DNA from: Siphonodentalium dalli
Lineage: Eukaryota; Mollusca; Scaphopoda; Gadilida; Siphonodentaliidae
DNA length: 64,000 nucleotides
Assembly (NCBI GenBank): GCA_032622095.1
Contig: CP136064.1
Location: forward strand, 110,226,004 to 110,290,003
Direction of reading: 5' to 3'
Shown here: positions 1 through 12,202 of the stretch, one piece after another
Layout of the letters: the number at the start of each line of letters is the position of its first letter
Position numbering within the stretch: position 1 is the first letter of the stretch
Position numbers and translations under genes: made by a program
Notes under the pieces: generated by a model
Seen by the model: the letters and a program-made list of their open reading frames with translations, nothing else
Told to the model about the DNA's origin: nothing
Database searches by the model: none

Positions 1-1
1 G

Positions 2-391
2 ATAAAGTTCAAGGTCGATCAAGATATCGTCCTCGTTGGGTTTACTATTCACAGATGCTTCAAAGAGTGCGCTGTGAAGTATACTGTTTCATACACAGTT
101 TTAAAGGATGGCATTGGTCATTTTGCGGAACAAACAGTCAAAGTTGAGACGTGTCCGACGCAAGACGAAACAGATGTCTTCTTTGCGCAGTCGCTGGACG
201 TCTATACGGAGGAGGAAATTGAGCTGAAGCTTCAGATAACAGGACCATACTCCATCAGAGGCACGGGTGGGAAGACCGAGGTCGAGAAAAGTGGGGTGGT
301 TTTCTTATTCACGGATGGTACATTCTCTGCTGAACACAGAACGAACACAGAAAAGGGACAAATCCCCTCTTTGTTATTCCAGTTTCCATAA
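2..391 (+). CDS. PHR-domain protein, C-terminal end (BTB-PHR type), 5' partial
   Basis: The frame is open from the left edge to a TAA at 389-391 and gives about 129 residues. It reads as the second half of a PHR domain: a beta-rich IKFKVDQDIVLVGF start, then a GPYSIRGTGGKTEV segment matching the family's G-P-x-S-Y-x-G-T-x-G pattern, then GVVFLFTDG and the hallmark GQIPSLLF just before the stop. In BTBD1/2/3/6 proteins the PHR domain is C-terminal and ends GQIPE(L/I)xF, so ending here fits that group. These are BTB-BACK-PHR substrate adaptors of cullin-3 ubiquitin ligases; MYCBP2/Highwire also has PHR domains but not at its C-terminus. The BTB and BACK parts would lie left of the window. The domain call is firm; the exact paralogue is not. 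No start codon is assigned because the gene continues upstream. Confidence 0.82.
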   Translation: MKFKVDQDIVLVGFTIHRCFKECAVKYTVSYTVLKDGIGHFAEQTVKVETCPTQDETDVFFAQSLDVYTEEEIELKLQITGPYSIRGTGGKTEVEKSGVVFLFTDGTFSAEHRTNTEKGQIPSLLFQFP

Positions 392-685
392 CTGTCAGCT
401 GCTCAATGCCAACACCATGCACACACATTTTTTTTTAAATGACATTTTGTTTCTGTATATTTGACTTTTCTTTTACCATTATATGGCTCCTGACTATTAT
501 TATTTCTGGTTACATGCATGCATGTATATTACTTTTGAAAGTTTCTGACGAGCTTGAGCTTCAATGCAGAATTGGCAAAATAGTGTGTTTTTTAAAACTG
601 ATTAGATTGATATTTCGTTTCCTTTGTTCCCCATGCATGGTCGGGCAGCATTGTTTGGTGCAGATAAAGATGGATAACTCTAAAA
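392..685. other. Presumed 3' UTR and downstream flank of the PHR gene
   Basis: AT-rich and non-coding after the stop. The first bases are probably 3' UTR. I see no clear AATAAA close to the stop, so the end of the transcript is not placed. Confidence 0.35.
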
Positions 686-689
686 TTAA

Positions 690-975
690 AGGTATTCAAT
701 CCGATCAGACGGTCCCCATATCATCAAGATACTACAACAAAATACGCTTTAGTTATCAGAATCGATTTATTGCAACAAAATAATGCTAACCACTGTCAAC
801 TATGGTATCAAATTTCCCAAAACTTGGTATTTATCAACATTTTGTTCAACAAAATATGACCGTATTATCACGAAATTTGGCCGTATACCACTTTATTTTA
901 GAGTTATCCATCTTCATCCCCATTTTTTTCCGAAACCGTCGGTTTATAGGAGCGTTAATTCCGATAATGGGCACT
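690..975. mobile_element. AGGTACT-family TTAA MITE (Kolobok/T2-like), degenerate copy
   Basis: Begins after TTAA (686-689) with AGGTATTCAATCCGAT, the left terminus of a family seen at least six times here (others end at 14394, 23420, 26356, 43874 and 52778). The internal text TAGAGTTATCCATCTT is shared with those copies. The right end is eroded; the expected TTAA reads TTGA (976-979). Confidence 0.6.
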
Positions 976-1687
976 TTGATTATTGCGATATAACCAAGAT
1001 GCGGGCCCCGTTGGTTCAGAGTGCCCGGATGAAGATAATTAATCGAGTGTGCTTCTCACAGTACGAGCTAACTGCATGGCCTCCTAATAGCTATAGCCTG
1101 ATACCAGAGTACGATGCGTATGTCTCTTTGGAAAGCAGACGAAATTCCTAAACGATGTACATCTGCTAGGAATTTCGTCGGCTTTTCAAAGAGACAGGCT
1201 ATTTGGCCATGCGTTTGTCACAACAGACCTGTTTCTTGCGTGCATGCATAATTCGTGTTTTATTGATAGTAATGATGAAAAGAGTAATGGCTTGTATTAA
1301 TCGAATAATATAAATGAAGTTAGTTTGCCGCATCGTAATCAGGATGGACTTTATTTTACCTGCAGCTACGGACTGTTCATTCTTGAAAGTGCAGCCTATA
1401 CAGTCTATACTCGTATAGTAAAACTCGAAATTATGCTTTCAAGATTCATATCAAGGCGACGTCCAGACGCGGGATGTTGGTCAGTTTCTGTGCCGAGGCT
1501 AGGGACGTACATTAGCGATGGCGGGGTTGTTGACGGGGTGTCACGCGTGCAAATATATACATGTAGTGACATTAGCACAAACCTTTACTAATAAAAATAA
1601 ATTGAGTTCGTGTGTCTGTCCGGAAAAAGGCGACAAAACGACTTAACCCCTCTGAAAATGTGGACATAGGGTCATATCATACACGTA
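976..1687. other. Intergenic, one hairpin at 1122-1195
   Basis: Mostly unremarkable. Positions 1122-1150 and 1167-1195 are near-perfect inverted arms (GTCTCTTTGGAAAGC against its complement) around a 16-base loop, a small foldback. No gene recognised. Confidence 0.5.
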
Positions 1688-4015
1688 ACCCGGGGATTAA
1701 GGGCGCTAATAATGTTTATGACTTTGGCTATATATAGGCGATCAAACGGAGTGGCAGATCGGCAGATTAAAAAAAAAATCGAAATGTTTTTGAATTTGGG
1801 AATAGATTTTTACAATTTGTTTTGCTTCATCCTATTTTATGGATGTTAGTGTTGAAGACTATTATAATATTTAAGGAAGGGGCAGTCCTGTCAACAAATT
1901 TGGTATTTTGAAAATAAATTGATTTTGAAGCCATTTTCACCAAGCTTGGTGTTATTTCTTTAAAATGGGGAATTTGACCCTAAAAATAATATAATAAAAA
2001 AAATTCCCGGACCCCTGTGTCTTATATATATGTACTTTTAGTATTATGACCAATTTGTGCCAGGGGCCAGTGGTAGTACTATTCATGTGTGTTTCCGAAT
2101 ACGTTGTTCGAATAAATAGGATTATCTTTATTTGTGGCTGAGACATGAGAAGCTGCATAATTTGATAAATAAAACGCTATTTCAGAATGCATTTTAGCTC
2201 AAGCTGCTGAACATGAAAATTCAAGTTGAGATATTGCCAATTTTCCTTGGGTTGGTATCCATCGCCAGTGGTTTCCGAACATAAGTACGTCCGTCGACAA
2301 TTTCCATTGGCATATAGGCTACAGGTTGTAACTTTGGTCGGATCATTATGAAATTAGGCATGACTGTTGGAATTGGTAACATATAGATTGGGAACGAGTC
2401 ATTTTGTGGGCCAGTCGGCAAAAACATGCATCATATATCTCAAATTTCAATCTATATAGTATACGGGCTAGATTCCGCCATGCACCGAAAGCGTCAAAAT
2501 GTGCGATATTAGCGCATGTTTCGGCGCGCCGAAAGCGACAAAACGTGCGCCGTAACGACGCACATTTTGTCGCTTTCGGCGCGTTACTAATGCCGATGGG
2601 GTCATTGTCACAAGGCTCCGGTCACATTCGTAGCCAGCTTTTTAAATCTATCACAAATGTAGCCAGCTTTTCTCCGGCAGTCACTTTCGTAGCCAGCTTT
2701 TCTAATTCCATACTCTATATGGCGCGAAATATGACGTCATCGCGTTCATGACTAAGACGTCGACGTCATGCTTCAAAACTGACTTCTTTTATCAACTTAT
2801 ATTGGAATATAATTCGAGCATTCTAGATCATAACGACATTGGTCGGAAACCTCAGATTATTAGATGAATTAATTTCAAATTAAAATTCAAGTTGGTTTAC
2901 ATCCATTAACTCGGAAAAATGAGCTTAACCTAAACTTCTTCATTGAGGCTCGCATGAAAAGCTGGCTACAAATGTGATCGCCGGAGAAAAGCTGGCTACA
3001 TTTGTGATCGATTTAATAAGCTGGCTACGAATGTGACCGGAGCCTTGTGACAATGACCCCATCGGCGTTACTAATGGCGCACTTTTTGTCGCTTTCTGCG
3101 CATCGAAACATGCGTTAATATCGCACATTTTGTCGTTTTCGGTGGCGGCATCTAGCCCGTATACTATATATATTGAAATTTGAGATATATGTTTCCTAAT
3201 GGCGCCGAAAGCGCCATTAGGAAATGGTCCTAATAGTATTCCATACCAATGATATTCCAACCCGGGGATTAAGGGCGCTGATAATGTTTATACCTGTTGC
3301 TATATATAGGCGATCAAACGGACGGGCAGATCGGCAGATTTTCAAAAAATCGATCATTTTTTTGAATTTGGGAATGGATTTTTTAAACTTGTTTTGCTTT
3401 ATCCCATTTTATGGATGTTAGTTTTAAAGACTATTATACTATTTAAGGAAGGGGCAGTCCTGTCAACACGTTTGGTGTTATTTCTTTAAAGTGGGGAATG
3501 TGACCCTAAAAATAATATAATAACAAAAAATTCCGGACCCCCAGGGACCCCTGTGTCTGATATATATGTACTTTTAGTATTATGACCATTTTGTGCCAGG
3601 GACCGGTGGTTGTACTATTCATTTGTGTTTCCGAATACGTTGTTCGAATAAATAGGATTATCATTATTTATGACTGAGACATGAGAAGCTGCATAATTTG
3701 ATATGTAAGACTCTATTTCAGCATCCATTTTAGCTCAAGCTGCTGAATATGAAAATTCAAGTTGAGATATTGCCAATTTGCCATGGTTTGGTATACCCAT
3801 CGCCAATCACTGTGGTTTGCGAACATAAGTACGTCCGTCGACAATTTCCATTGGCATAGGCTACAGGTTGTAACTTTGGTCGGATCATTGTGAAATTTGC
3901 CATGACTGTTGACATTGGTAACATGTAGATTGGGAACGAGTCATTTTGTGGGCCAGTCGGCAAAAATATGTATCATATATTATATCTCAAATTTCAATCT
4001 ATATCGTCGCTTTGC
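1688..4015. repeat. Composite: two ~780-bp direct repeats around a foldback
   Basis: The segment from 1688 (CCCGGGGATTAAGGGCGCT) to about 2460 is repeated from 3259 to about 4015 in the same orientation with scattered differences. Between them, roughly 2430-3210, lies an inverted repeat: ATACGGGCTAGATTCCGCC near 2460 faces its complement near 3150, and both arms carry GTAGCCAGCTTTT sub-repeats and GCGCCGAAAGCG palindromes. The arrangement resembles a composite or foldback transposon with long direct-repeat flanks. No transposase is visible. Open reading frames here are products of the repeat. Confidence 0.65.
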
Positions 4016-4019
4016 AATC

Positions 4020-5005
4020 AAAGGGTCGTATATAGCATTTTTACAATTTTACAGGAGAGACAAAAAACTGTTTTATGGAAGAAAGAAGTTAAACTGGATA
4101 TGCTATTGATACCATAGTGGCCACACATGAACGAGTGTTAATCCCAAAGCAGTTTTATGAGTAAACTGGAGCAATTTCTCGAGATAATTGCTGATTTGTT
4201 GTGATTCAACATTTTGACGCCAGTAACATGGCATCACAAATGCGAAAAACTGTATACGATATTTGGTCACAGACATCGTGGTAATGTGGATATAATTGTC
4301 TTCTTATACGACCTTTTGTCAGTAGTAACGTGAGTAAGATTTTGGTCATTATTAATAGAACAGTCATTGGCATAATTTAATTTGCAAAGAAAAATGACTA
4401 TCAGTTGTCCCTATATTATGAAATAAGTCAAAGAACGGTCAAAGGTAAATCATGATTTTATCAATTTTCAACTCGACTTCAAGCATAAGTTATGTGTGTT
4501 CTATATTAAGTATTCTCATCGAAAACACACAAGCAAACGAAAAGATGAAGAAATGACCAATAGTTGCAATAATATTCCAATTTGCCTTTGACCTTTCCAA
4601 GATGGCGACATCACACCCACATGTACATAGCCCAAGTAAACAAGCTATTGCAATCGGTTGGTTTTACGCATAAGCCCCGTCCGCATATAGTTATATGACG
4701 GTGTTTGTCGATTTTGGCCAGCTCACATACATGTAACATCCCTAATAACTGTATAATATGTCAGAATTGTGACAGTAAACTGGTCTTTTGCATAAAATTT
4801 CTTATATTTGTTCTGAACTCCACAAGAGTTGTCAACAAAATAAGTAATTTAATATAAAAACTAAAATATATGGCATTGCTTACATAAATGTGAACTCATT
4901 TAAAATTGACCTCGCACGGTTACACGGGGAATTGAATGTAAACAAAGCGACAATTATTTATTATACTCTAGGTATACCTGGTATATTCTGAGCTCAATTT
5001 AAAAG
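4020..5005. other. Intergenic, nothing recognised
   Basis: AT-rich sequence. TATCGTCGCTTTGCAATCAA at 4003-4022 recurs inverted near 10520-10550, so its left edge is repeat-derived. I see no gene. Confidence 0.4.
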
Positions 5006-8000
5006 GACAGTGGGACCACTAGGGAGGGAAACTACATTTCCCGTCTTGGCCATAGTCTCAACTCTGTCACATACTAAGGGGAGAAACCACATTTCCCACC
5101 TGGCCCTAGAATTATTAGCTCCAGATCCCACCAACAAAACCACATGACCGAGGCATTACGGCATGATTATTCACTTTCACATCTTCAACAAACAAAGGCG
5201 CACATCTGGAGACATTACCATGCTGCAGTTTCTCTATTTAAAATGTGACTAACCCACCATGTTGGCGACACATACCGGTACATCATGCCTGGACAAAGCT
5301 CTCGACCTTCTGCGTATCTCTTCTGTACAGCTTTAATAGGCGCCTACTATACTAAGACATTAGGGTGTCCATGTTGGTGTGACTCCGGTATGGCCCGTCA
5401 ACCAAGTGGTATAATTCGGCATTGTTTTCGTCAATATCTCAGCACATGTCAGGTAAAATAGGATTCCGAGGGTTAGCATATCATGAGTTGCTCACGGGGT
5501 TGAGTGCCTGCCATCTGCGACGGAGTCGTTGACTGTGATAACCGGTCCGGTCACTTAACCCAGGGTGGTCGACCATCAGGCAGGGTGTCCCAAAATCAAG
5601 TGGTATGCCTTTCTGGTTACCATCATCACTGGTCATTTAAAAATATCTGCCTGGTCGGCCACTGATGGTCGACCCCCAACAAGAGTTCCATCTGAGATAC
5701 CAACCCGGAATCAGGGATGCCAACTTGTCCAAAAAGGCTTCTATATAATATCGCCGGTCAAAATGAAGTGGGAAGCACTCAGTGTGTTAACCATGTGGTG
5801 TCACTGCGAGGGCGCCCAACTTCAGCTCCTCTGGTACCCAACTTCCTTGGGACCCAATTATCGTCCAACCACCAGGGCAGTTGTGGCACCTAGTACAAAC
5901 GCTATCGCATGCCAAATGGGGTGGGATGCTGAAAAATCGCAAGCCAATTTGCGCGCGATTTAGTTTGCCGTGTCCCGCGTGACTCAGCATCGCATGCGAA
6001 TATGTTTCGATTGTAAAATTCAAAGAAATGTAACTCTAACATACCCGTTATTTAGTAAAAAATCATACCAAAAGAATGACACCACAAAGAGACACGTTTC
6101 AAAAACACTATAGGAAAAATCACTTTTAGGGTGGGTGGGCTTGGGGGAGGCGGACTTAACTGTCTAAGACCTGTTGGGAAACACAAAAACGTCACCCCTT
6201 TTTCAAATTGATATCGAGGCAGTCAGGTCGCGCCAGCGACCGCTGCCGCGGGGGCCTGATGGCTCATAAAAACAACTCTATATATAAGCGCCCGCGGCTA
6301 CCACTTTATAGCATCAAGGGTAGACTGAGCAAATCGAGACGGGATGCTGGTCCCGCCAAACTCTCCAGACGGCATCGACATATCAAAACGCATGCGATTC
6401 TCGCCTATCGTATCCGTATTTGGACGAGATTGTAAGACCATGGCCAACCACCTAGACATATCAAATTATATATGAAAACGTTATCCCATCAAAATCATCG
6501 ATCGTGCAATGTTGGATCGCACACAGGGCATACCAATCACAGCCAGCCCATCGCCTTATCATTCTTTAAGAGCTCTCTGGTCTTCCTATGTACTTCTCTG
6601 GCTGTGGAGGTTGTCCAACGAGTGGGATGCCAACCAAGCACGATCAATCTCAGTGAATCCTGTTTATGTGTCAAGGTACGCCGCACTGAGATGCACCAAC
6701 GGGTGTTCACATTGGTCACCAAATACCTGGGATTACCAATATATCGCAAGCGATAGTAAGGGTTACCAATGTATTTGGCTGACCGTGAATTCTCTGAAGG
6801 ATACATCTTCTCATCCCTATTGTCTGCTTCGGTGGCTGCCCACATCAGTCAAAGGTTGGTGTGACAATCGGGTCCCAAGTTGGCGTACTAGAGGAGCTGA
6901 AGTTGGGCGCCATCACAGTGACACCACATGGTTAACACACTGAGGGCTTCCCACTTCATTTAGACCGGCGATATTAATTATAGAAGTTGGCATCCCTGAT
7001 TCTGGGTTGGCATCACGGATGGAGCGCTTGTTGGGGGTCGACCATCAGTGGCGGACCAGGCAGATATTTTTGGATGACCAGTGCAGGGACGTGGCTAGAA
7101 GGTTTCCGTTGGGGGTGTCCACCTTGGGAAATTCCAACTGCACCCCCCCCCCCCCTTGAATCAGAATCAGACCGAACACAAGTTTTGTTTTGCATTGCAC
7201 CCCCTCTTGCACCTCAGTGCTTAGGCCTAATATCCTATATTTTCATAAACCATGGTCTGTATTCCCGGTATGAGAACATTCAGATAGTTTAACCTGAAAC
7301 GTTGCATAGATCCTAACATCTAGTGGTCTAACTCCATACTAATGCACACGGCTACGGGGCAAGAAAGAGACCACGACACACCGGGTCGACCAAGGTTGTT
7401 CGGCCCGGTGTGAGAACATTTTGAAATTTGAACAAGAAAATCGCAAATCCTAGCATCTAGACTGGCCTCAACTGAAGCTTTCCTATAGTGTTTGAAATTT
7501 CAAAACTCATACTCCCCCTCAGGTTGGAAAATTCTCCAACTGATGACCATTTCAGTCCACAAGTTTGACCAAATGTAGTAAAATATTGTTAAACTTAATA
7601 TTAGCATTTTTGTATTGGCCACGGGGGAGAGACAATGACACACCGAGCCGACCATGGTTCGGCCCAGTGTGCGAAAATTTTGTAATCTGAACAAGAATAT
7701 TGCTAAATCCTAGCATCTAGACTAGCCTCAAGCATTCCTAGAGTTGGAAATTTCAAACCTGGAATCCCACTTACGTTGGAAAATTTACAACTGATGACAA
7801 TTCCAATGACAATGTTGATGAAATGTATGACAATACTGTTTCTTAAATTAAATAGCAGTTTTTGACTGGCCACGGGAAAGGGACAAGGTCACAAGCTTTC
7901 CAATTGTTGGAAATTTCCAACCTGTCACCCCCTTGAGGCTGGAAAATTTCCAACTGATGACCATTTCAGTCAAACATTTTGACCAAAAATGGGAAAATAT

Positions 8001-8830
8001 ACAAATATTGGTCCAAAAACAAGTAATTCCCCCCAATAAATTGTTTGAAAATCAAATTACAAGAACATTTTCAACATATTGTTGGTGTGAAATTTCCAAC
8101 TAATGTTTTGGCAGGTATGAAATTTCCAACTGTTGAAAATTTTGAACAAAGTTGGGGGTGATACAGCCCCTCCCAACACCCACCCTGTCGCCACGTCTCT
8201 GTGTCACCAGTGATGATGGTAACCAGAAAGATATACCACTTAATTTTTGGGACACCCTGCCTGATGGTCGACCACCCTGGGTTGAGTGACCGGACCGAAT
8301 ATGTCAGGTGACAGGCACTCAACCCCGTGAGCAACTCATGATATGCTAACCCTCGGAATCCTATTCTTACCTGACATGTGCAGAGATATTGACGAAAACA
8401 ATGCCGAATTATACCACTTGGTTGACGGGTCATACCGGAGTAACACCAACTTGGACACCCTAAGGTCTTAGTATAGTAGGCGCCTATTAAAGCTGTACAG
8501 AAGAGATATGCAGAGGCTGGCCAAGAGCTGTGTCCAGGCAGGATGTACCGGTATGTGTCGCCAACATGGTGGGTTGGTCACATTTTAAATAGAGAAACTG
8601 CGACATGGTAACGTCTCCAGATGTGCGCATTTTGTTTGATAAAGATGTGAAAGTAAATAATCATTACATGCCGTGATGCCTCGGTCATGCGGTTTTGATG
8701 GTGGGATCTGGAGCTAATAATTCTAGGGCCAGGTGGGAAATGTGGTTTCTCCCCTTATTATGTGACAGAGCTGAGACTAGCTAGGGCCAAGACGGGAAAT
8801 GTAGTTTCCCTCCCTAGTGGTCCCACTGTC
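5006..8830. mobile_element. Large foldback element with ~860-bp inverted arms
   Basis: GACAGTGGGACCACTAGGG at 5006 is matched by its reverse complement ending at 8830. The arms stay alignable to about 5870 on the left and about 6860 on the right once the 1.1-kb insertion at 7084-8205 is removed from the right arm. Both arms contain the same GGCGCCTACTATACTAAG, GGTCGACCATCAG and ACTTGGGACCC landmarks. The centre (about 5870-6860) is unique and carries no recognisable transposase. I found no convincing target duplication at the outer ends. Reading frames of 75-144 codons within it look incidental. Confidence 0.75.
7084..8205. mobile_element. hAT-like non-autonomous element nested in the foldback arm
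   Basis: The right arm of the 5006-8830 foldback is interrupted here; the left arm shows the uninterrupted sequence. The insert starts CAGGGACGTGGC and its right end reads GCCACGTCTCTG, giving imperfect inverted termini (CAGGGACGTGGC against CAGAGACGTGGC), which resemble hAT termini. ACCAGTG flanks both sides (7077-7083 and 8206-8212), but the exact right boundary (8201-8205) is ambiguous. Inside, a unit built on GGAAATTTCCAAC and GATGACCATTTCAGT recurs about four times. No transposase. Confidence 0.65.
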
Positions 8831-9277
8831 AACACCTATGAGAATACAAATCTTTCACCAAACAAATGTTGCCGTCGCGGATTCCTTCCCTTGTTGTACA
8901 CAACTGATGTAAATTTACAAAGGCGAGGGTCATAACCTATAGATCATGATTTATCAATGGTGGTATTCATACTATACAACGCCCTGGACCACTTCAGGCT
9001 GGCGAATGCAGCAATTGTTTCTGTGCACATGGTCGGGTAGATAGGCGATTTCGGTCATGGAAGTCAAGGGGAAAACTCAAGACAAATAAATTGGTTGACA
9101 TGGTGCTGGCTGCCGATGTGCAGTTGGCGTGACTGTCTATACGTAGGGCTCGAGTGTCCGTGAATTACAACTTGACTGGGTTCTGCCCCTTAAACTGTCA
9201 GTAGACGGCACAGCCGCCCAGCTAAATTGTTACGATATATTGCACATCATACTCAGTCATGGAGCATAGCAGATTGA
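8831..9277. other. Intergenic, nothing recognised
   Basis: Ordinary sequence right of the foldback element; no repeats or coding pattern that I can support. Confidence 0.4.
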
Positions 9278-9484
9278 CATTTCTTTTTCCGGAAGTTAAC
9301 GTCAAAAGGGACGCCGTTTCTGATTTTAAAGGTCCCAATTGAATTCTGGGGTGACATGGAAATTGGCAGGGATCTCAGCAAAGAATCTGAGGGGCTCACT
9401 CGAAAAGGATTAGATTTTATTTGGCGTGCATGCGGAACCGAAGAGACTTATTTTGAAGGCACTACCATTTGTCGAAATAATTAG
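9278..9484 (+). pseudogene. Unrecognised coding-like segment
   Basis: After a TGA at 9275-9277 the frame runs 68 codons to TAG (9482-9484). From about 9296 it reads like a real protein, for example FLILKVPIEFWGDMEIGRDL, with balanced acidic/basic residues and protein-like codon use, unlike nearby AT-rich frames. I do not recognise the family. It could be an exon with an unplaced acceptor or, more likely given the surroundings, a fragment of a transposon protein. Low confidence. Confidence 0.25.
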
Positions 9485-9757
9485 TTTCGGCTCATATTTG
9501 AACACCTGTGCGCGTTACACTACACGCAAATACGTCACATCATGTCGGAATTGTCGATTATGGCACATTCAACCATTAATGGTGTACATCGCGAAAGGAA
9601 CCCTTGTTATAAAAACAAAAATGTCTGTCTTCTAACACAAATATTGTATAATGAAACTGCAACCATGCACGCATCTGCACAAGTGCATGAGGGCGCTCAA
9701 TTCATGAATGAGAGAATCATAAAATCCGTGATAGTCACGGGGTATGACCGCTCTCAG

Positions 9758-10110
9758 TTATTGTAGGTGTTGGTATTTGGTTTCGTTGATCGGTATTGAT
9801 GACATATGCAGAGAAGGTACATCGTCAGGGTCGCCAGCACTTTTCTTGGAACGACGGCTATTTCTTCTTGGTATATTACTGTAGTCATCAGAAAACTTAC
9901 ACTTGTATTGAATATTTCCATCCGGTGTATACATAAGGGCTCGAAGATCGATAGCAACCGGGTCCCCAGGAAACCATGCCTGGTCTTTTATCGACTTATA
10001 ATAACTAAGACTCCTGTTGAAGAATCGGGTGTTAAGTACTTGACAATGTACGGCTTTTCCTTGGGGGCTGCCTTGATAAGCTCGACATATATAGTTAAAT
10101 GGCGAATATA
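9758..10110 (-). pseudogene. Unrecognised coding remnant with a frameshift
   Basis: On the minus strand two adjoining frames look coding. The upstream one (about 10110-9995) gives IYVELIKAAPKEKPYIVKYL and then hits a stop. The downstream one continues as DQAWFPGDPVAIDLRALMY, then a basic patch IPRRNSRRSKK, and ends with TAA at 9758-9760. Codons are rich in C/G at third positions (GTC, AAG, GCC) in both halves. One indel near 9990-10010 would explain the shift. The family is not recognised; a retroelement or DNA-transposon C-terminus is one option, a decayed host exon another. The 135-codon plus-strand frame over the same bases is its antisense shadow. Confidence 0.4.
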
Positions 10111-10489
10111 TCAGAATATATTGGTTTATTACGTTTACTTCGTTCGATTGAACTATGCACTGAGTCGCACTCCATTTGCGTATGGTCCTTTTCGAGGTAT
10201 TTTTGCGAGATGAGATGTTGAGTTCCTTAGAAGTTAGACAACTTTACTAACGCATTCAAAACTGTATTGTCAAAATGTGGAATAACCGGTATGCGTCACG
10301 ATACTGGCTTCGCGCGTTTATGTTGTGCTGCCAATATGTCGTATATGAATATACGACTATTTGACAGTACAAAATTGACCAATAGAATTATTCGCATATT
10401 TTAAAACTCATATAAAATATGTTTTGATTGGCTAATGAACACATGCCTGAATTTTTTTGACGTCTTTGTTTCCGTAGATCATGATTCCC

Positions 10490-10690
10490 CCAAAAAACGA
10501 TTTCGCGCCAAAACACGATATACGACCTTTTGATTGCAAAGCGACGATATAGTATACGGTCTAGATTCCGCCATGCACCGTAACGACGCACATTTGTCGC
10601 TTTCGGCGCGTTACTAATGGCACACTTTTTGTCGCTTTCGGCGCGCACCGAAAGCGCCATTAGGAAGTGGCCATAATAGTATTCCATACA
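10490..10690. repeat. Partial copy of the GCGCCGAAAGCG foldback
   Basis: Contains TAGTATACGGTCTAGATTCC, a cluster of GTCGCTTTCGGCGCG palindromes, and the inverted partner of the 4003-4022 sequence. It is a fragment of the element at 1688-4015. Frames here are repeat-derived. Confidence 0.55.
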
Positions 10691-10882
10691 ATTGATATTC
10701 TAATGCAATTATTATGCTGATCGCCTCATCATTCTTTGTGTCTGGCGAATTACAATTCATGCTAATGGCAGACATTTGTATATGGCGCTATCACAACGAT
10801 CATGACATTTGGAACTTATTCCCTTCCCTATATATATATTCCTTATTTTCAAAAATGTCGCTTTCGGCTGACTTGACGGCAT

Positions 10883-11062
10883 GGGTGTGTGGCCCGCCCC
10901 AAATACCACATAGAAACACCCCGACCTCCACCCCCGCGGGTGGTACCACCCCGAGGGGTGAAAATTGGGTATGGACCATTTTCGAGAATGGTAAGGATTT
11001 CGACCGATTTAACGGAATGTGTGGGTGGCCCGCCCTAAATACCACCTAAAAACACTCCTAGC
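10883..11062. repeat. Two tandem units of a GC-rich ~136-bp repeat
   Basis: GGCCCGCCC plus AAATACCAC plus AAACAC occurs at 10891 and again at 11027 with similar sequence between; a CCACCCCCGCGGGTGG palindrome lies in the first unit. Only two units are seen. Confidence 0.5.
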
Positions 11063-11169
11063 CAACACGTATCACTCCCGGGTGGTAGGCCTACCTCCCA
11101 ACCCAAAACATATAATATATGGGAGGCCAAATTCACATTTAATAATGAATTGCCACATATTGTGCTTAA

Positions 11170-11813
11170 AGGGGTACTGTACACAAAGATAGGCGATTTT
11201 TTTATTTACTCCCATTGAAATAACTTTCAAGTTAGATTGTGTTCGTGTTATATGAGTTTCGTATAAACCTAATTTAGCTAAGAAAATATTGATCTTGGAA
11301 ACAAAAATATTACGATTTCAAACTACGCGCCATGTGTTTGACCTTCACCGGAGAAGACGCAGCTCGCAGGAAGAACCGGAAGTTCATTGCTCACAGCTTC
11401 GATTGATGCATTCAATCTCTTCCATCGAACAATCTCACTCCCTATAAAATACTTGACGCTTTATGACTCTTGTTTCTTTCTCCCTGTTTTCCGAATCGGT
11501 TATAACGGGCCTTCTTTTGCAGGTAACATGTTTTGTTTGCAACTCAATAATGTTCGCGAACGGCCGTCGATAAAAGACACGCAGCAGATGCGATTTCAAG
11601 AACGGTAACTCGTAATGGCATAATTCTCCATTTTATGAATCCAGCCATAAATGAATTTATATTAAATAATTCAATTTTACTTTTACGATAGCCTATTACC
11701 CGGAACGTTTTCAGTAGACATCGTCGACTCAAATTAGTTATTTTATAATATAATATTCATATTAGATCGCTATTGTCACCGGGAATTTATTGAAATTGGG
11801 GTACAGTACTCCT
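11170..11813. mobile_element. TTAA-flanked MITE, AGGGGTACTGTAC termini (Kolobok/T2-like)
   Basis: Left terminus AGGGGTACTGTAC and right terminus GTACAGTACTCCT are inverted repeats, and TTAA lies directly outside both (11166-11169 and 11814-11817). The target TTAA is the centre of a GCTTAAGC sub-repeat of the host foldback. The TTAAAGG start matches the known terminal motif of T2/Kolobok MITEs. Size 644 bp, no transposase. Confidence 0.7.
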
Positions 11814-12202
11814 TTAAGCGCAAATAGGGCATTTACGCTTAAGCGTAATTAATTGCGCTTAAGCGTAATTAATTGCGCTTAAGCGTAATTGTGACTACTA
11901 TCTAACCTACCCATAAACTATTAGCATGACCTGGTGTATCACCTAGCAACACAAGATGAGCATTGGGCTAATTTTGACCTGTACTCAACAGTCAAACTGT
12001 GAGTATGTGTTCAACAAGGAGAATCCCCTAATTACATATTATCAGCATCCCTCTATCCAAAGAATTGATGTCGCCTTCCCGGAACTCTAGGAATGTTTTG
12101 TATGATGTTTTTAATGTATTTTTGCACAGATTTTAGCCTTTACTATGGTAATATCCTATACATGCATGCTGTGTCACTGCATGAGGGCTTTCTTTCCTCA
12201 TA

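Noticed and set aside
5565-5963. 132-codon open frame on the plus strand
   Set aside because: It sits in an inverted arm of the foldback element; the partner arm (8071-8433, minus) gives an unrelated frame, and no known domain is seen.
6472-6943. Overlapping frames of 94, 144 and 102 codons in the foldback centre
   Set aside because: None has a recognisable domain, all overlap in different frames and strands, and there is no transposase signature.
9806-10213. 135-codon open frame on the plus strand
   Set aside because: It is antisense to the minus-strand coding remnant, whose codon pattern is far more protein-like.
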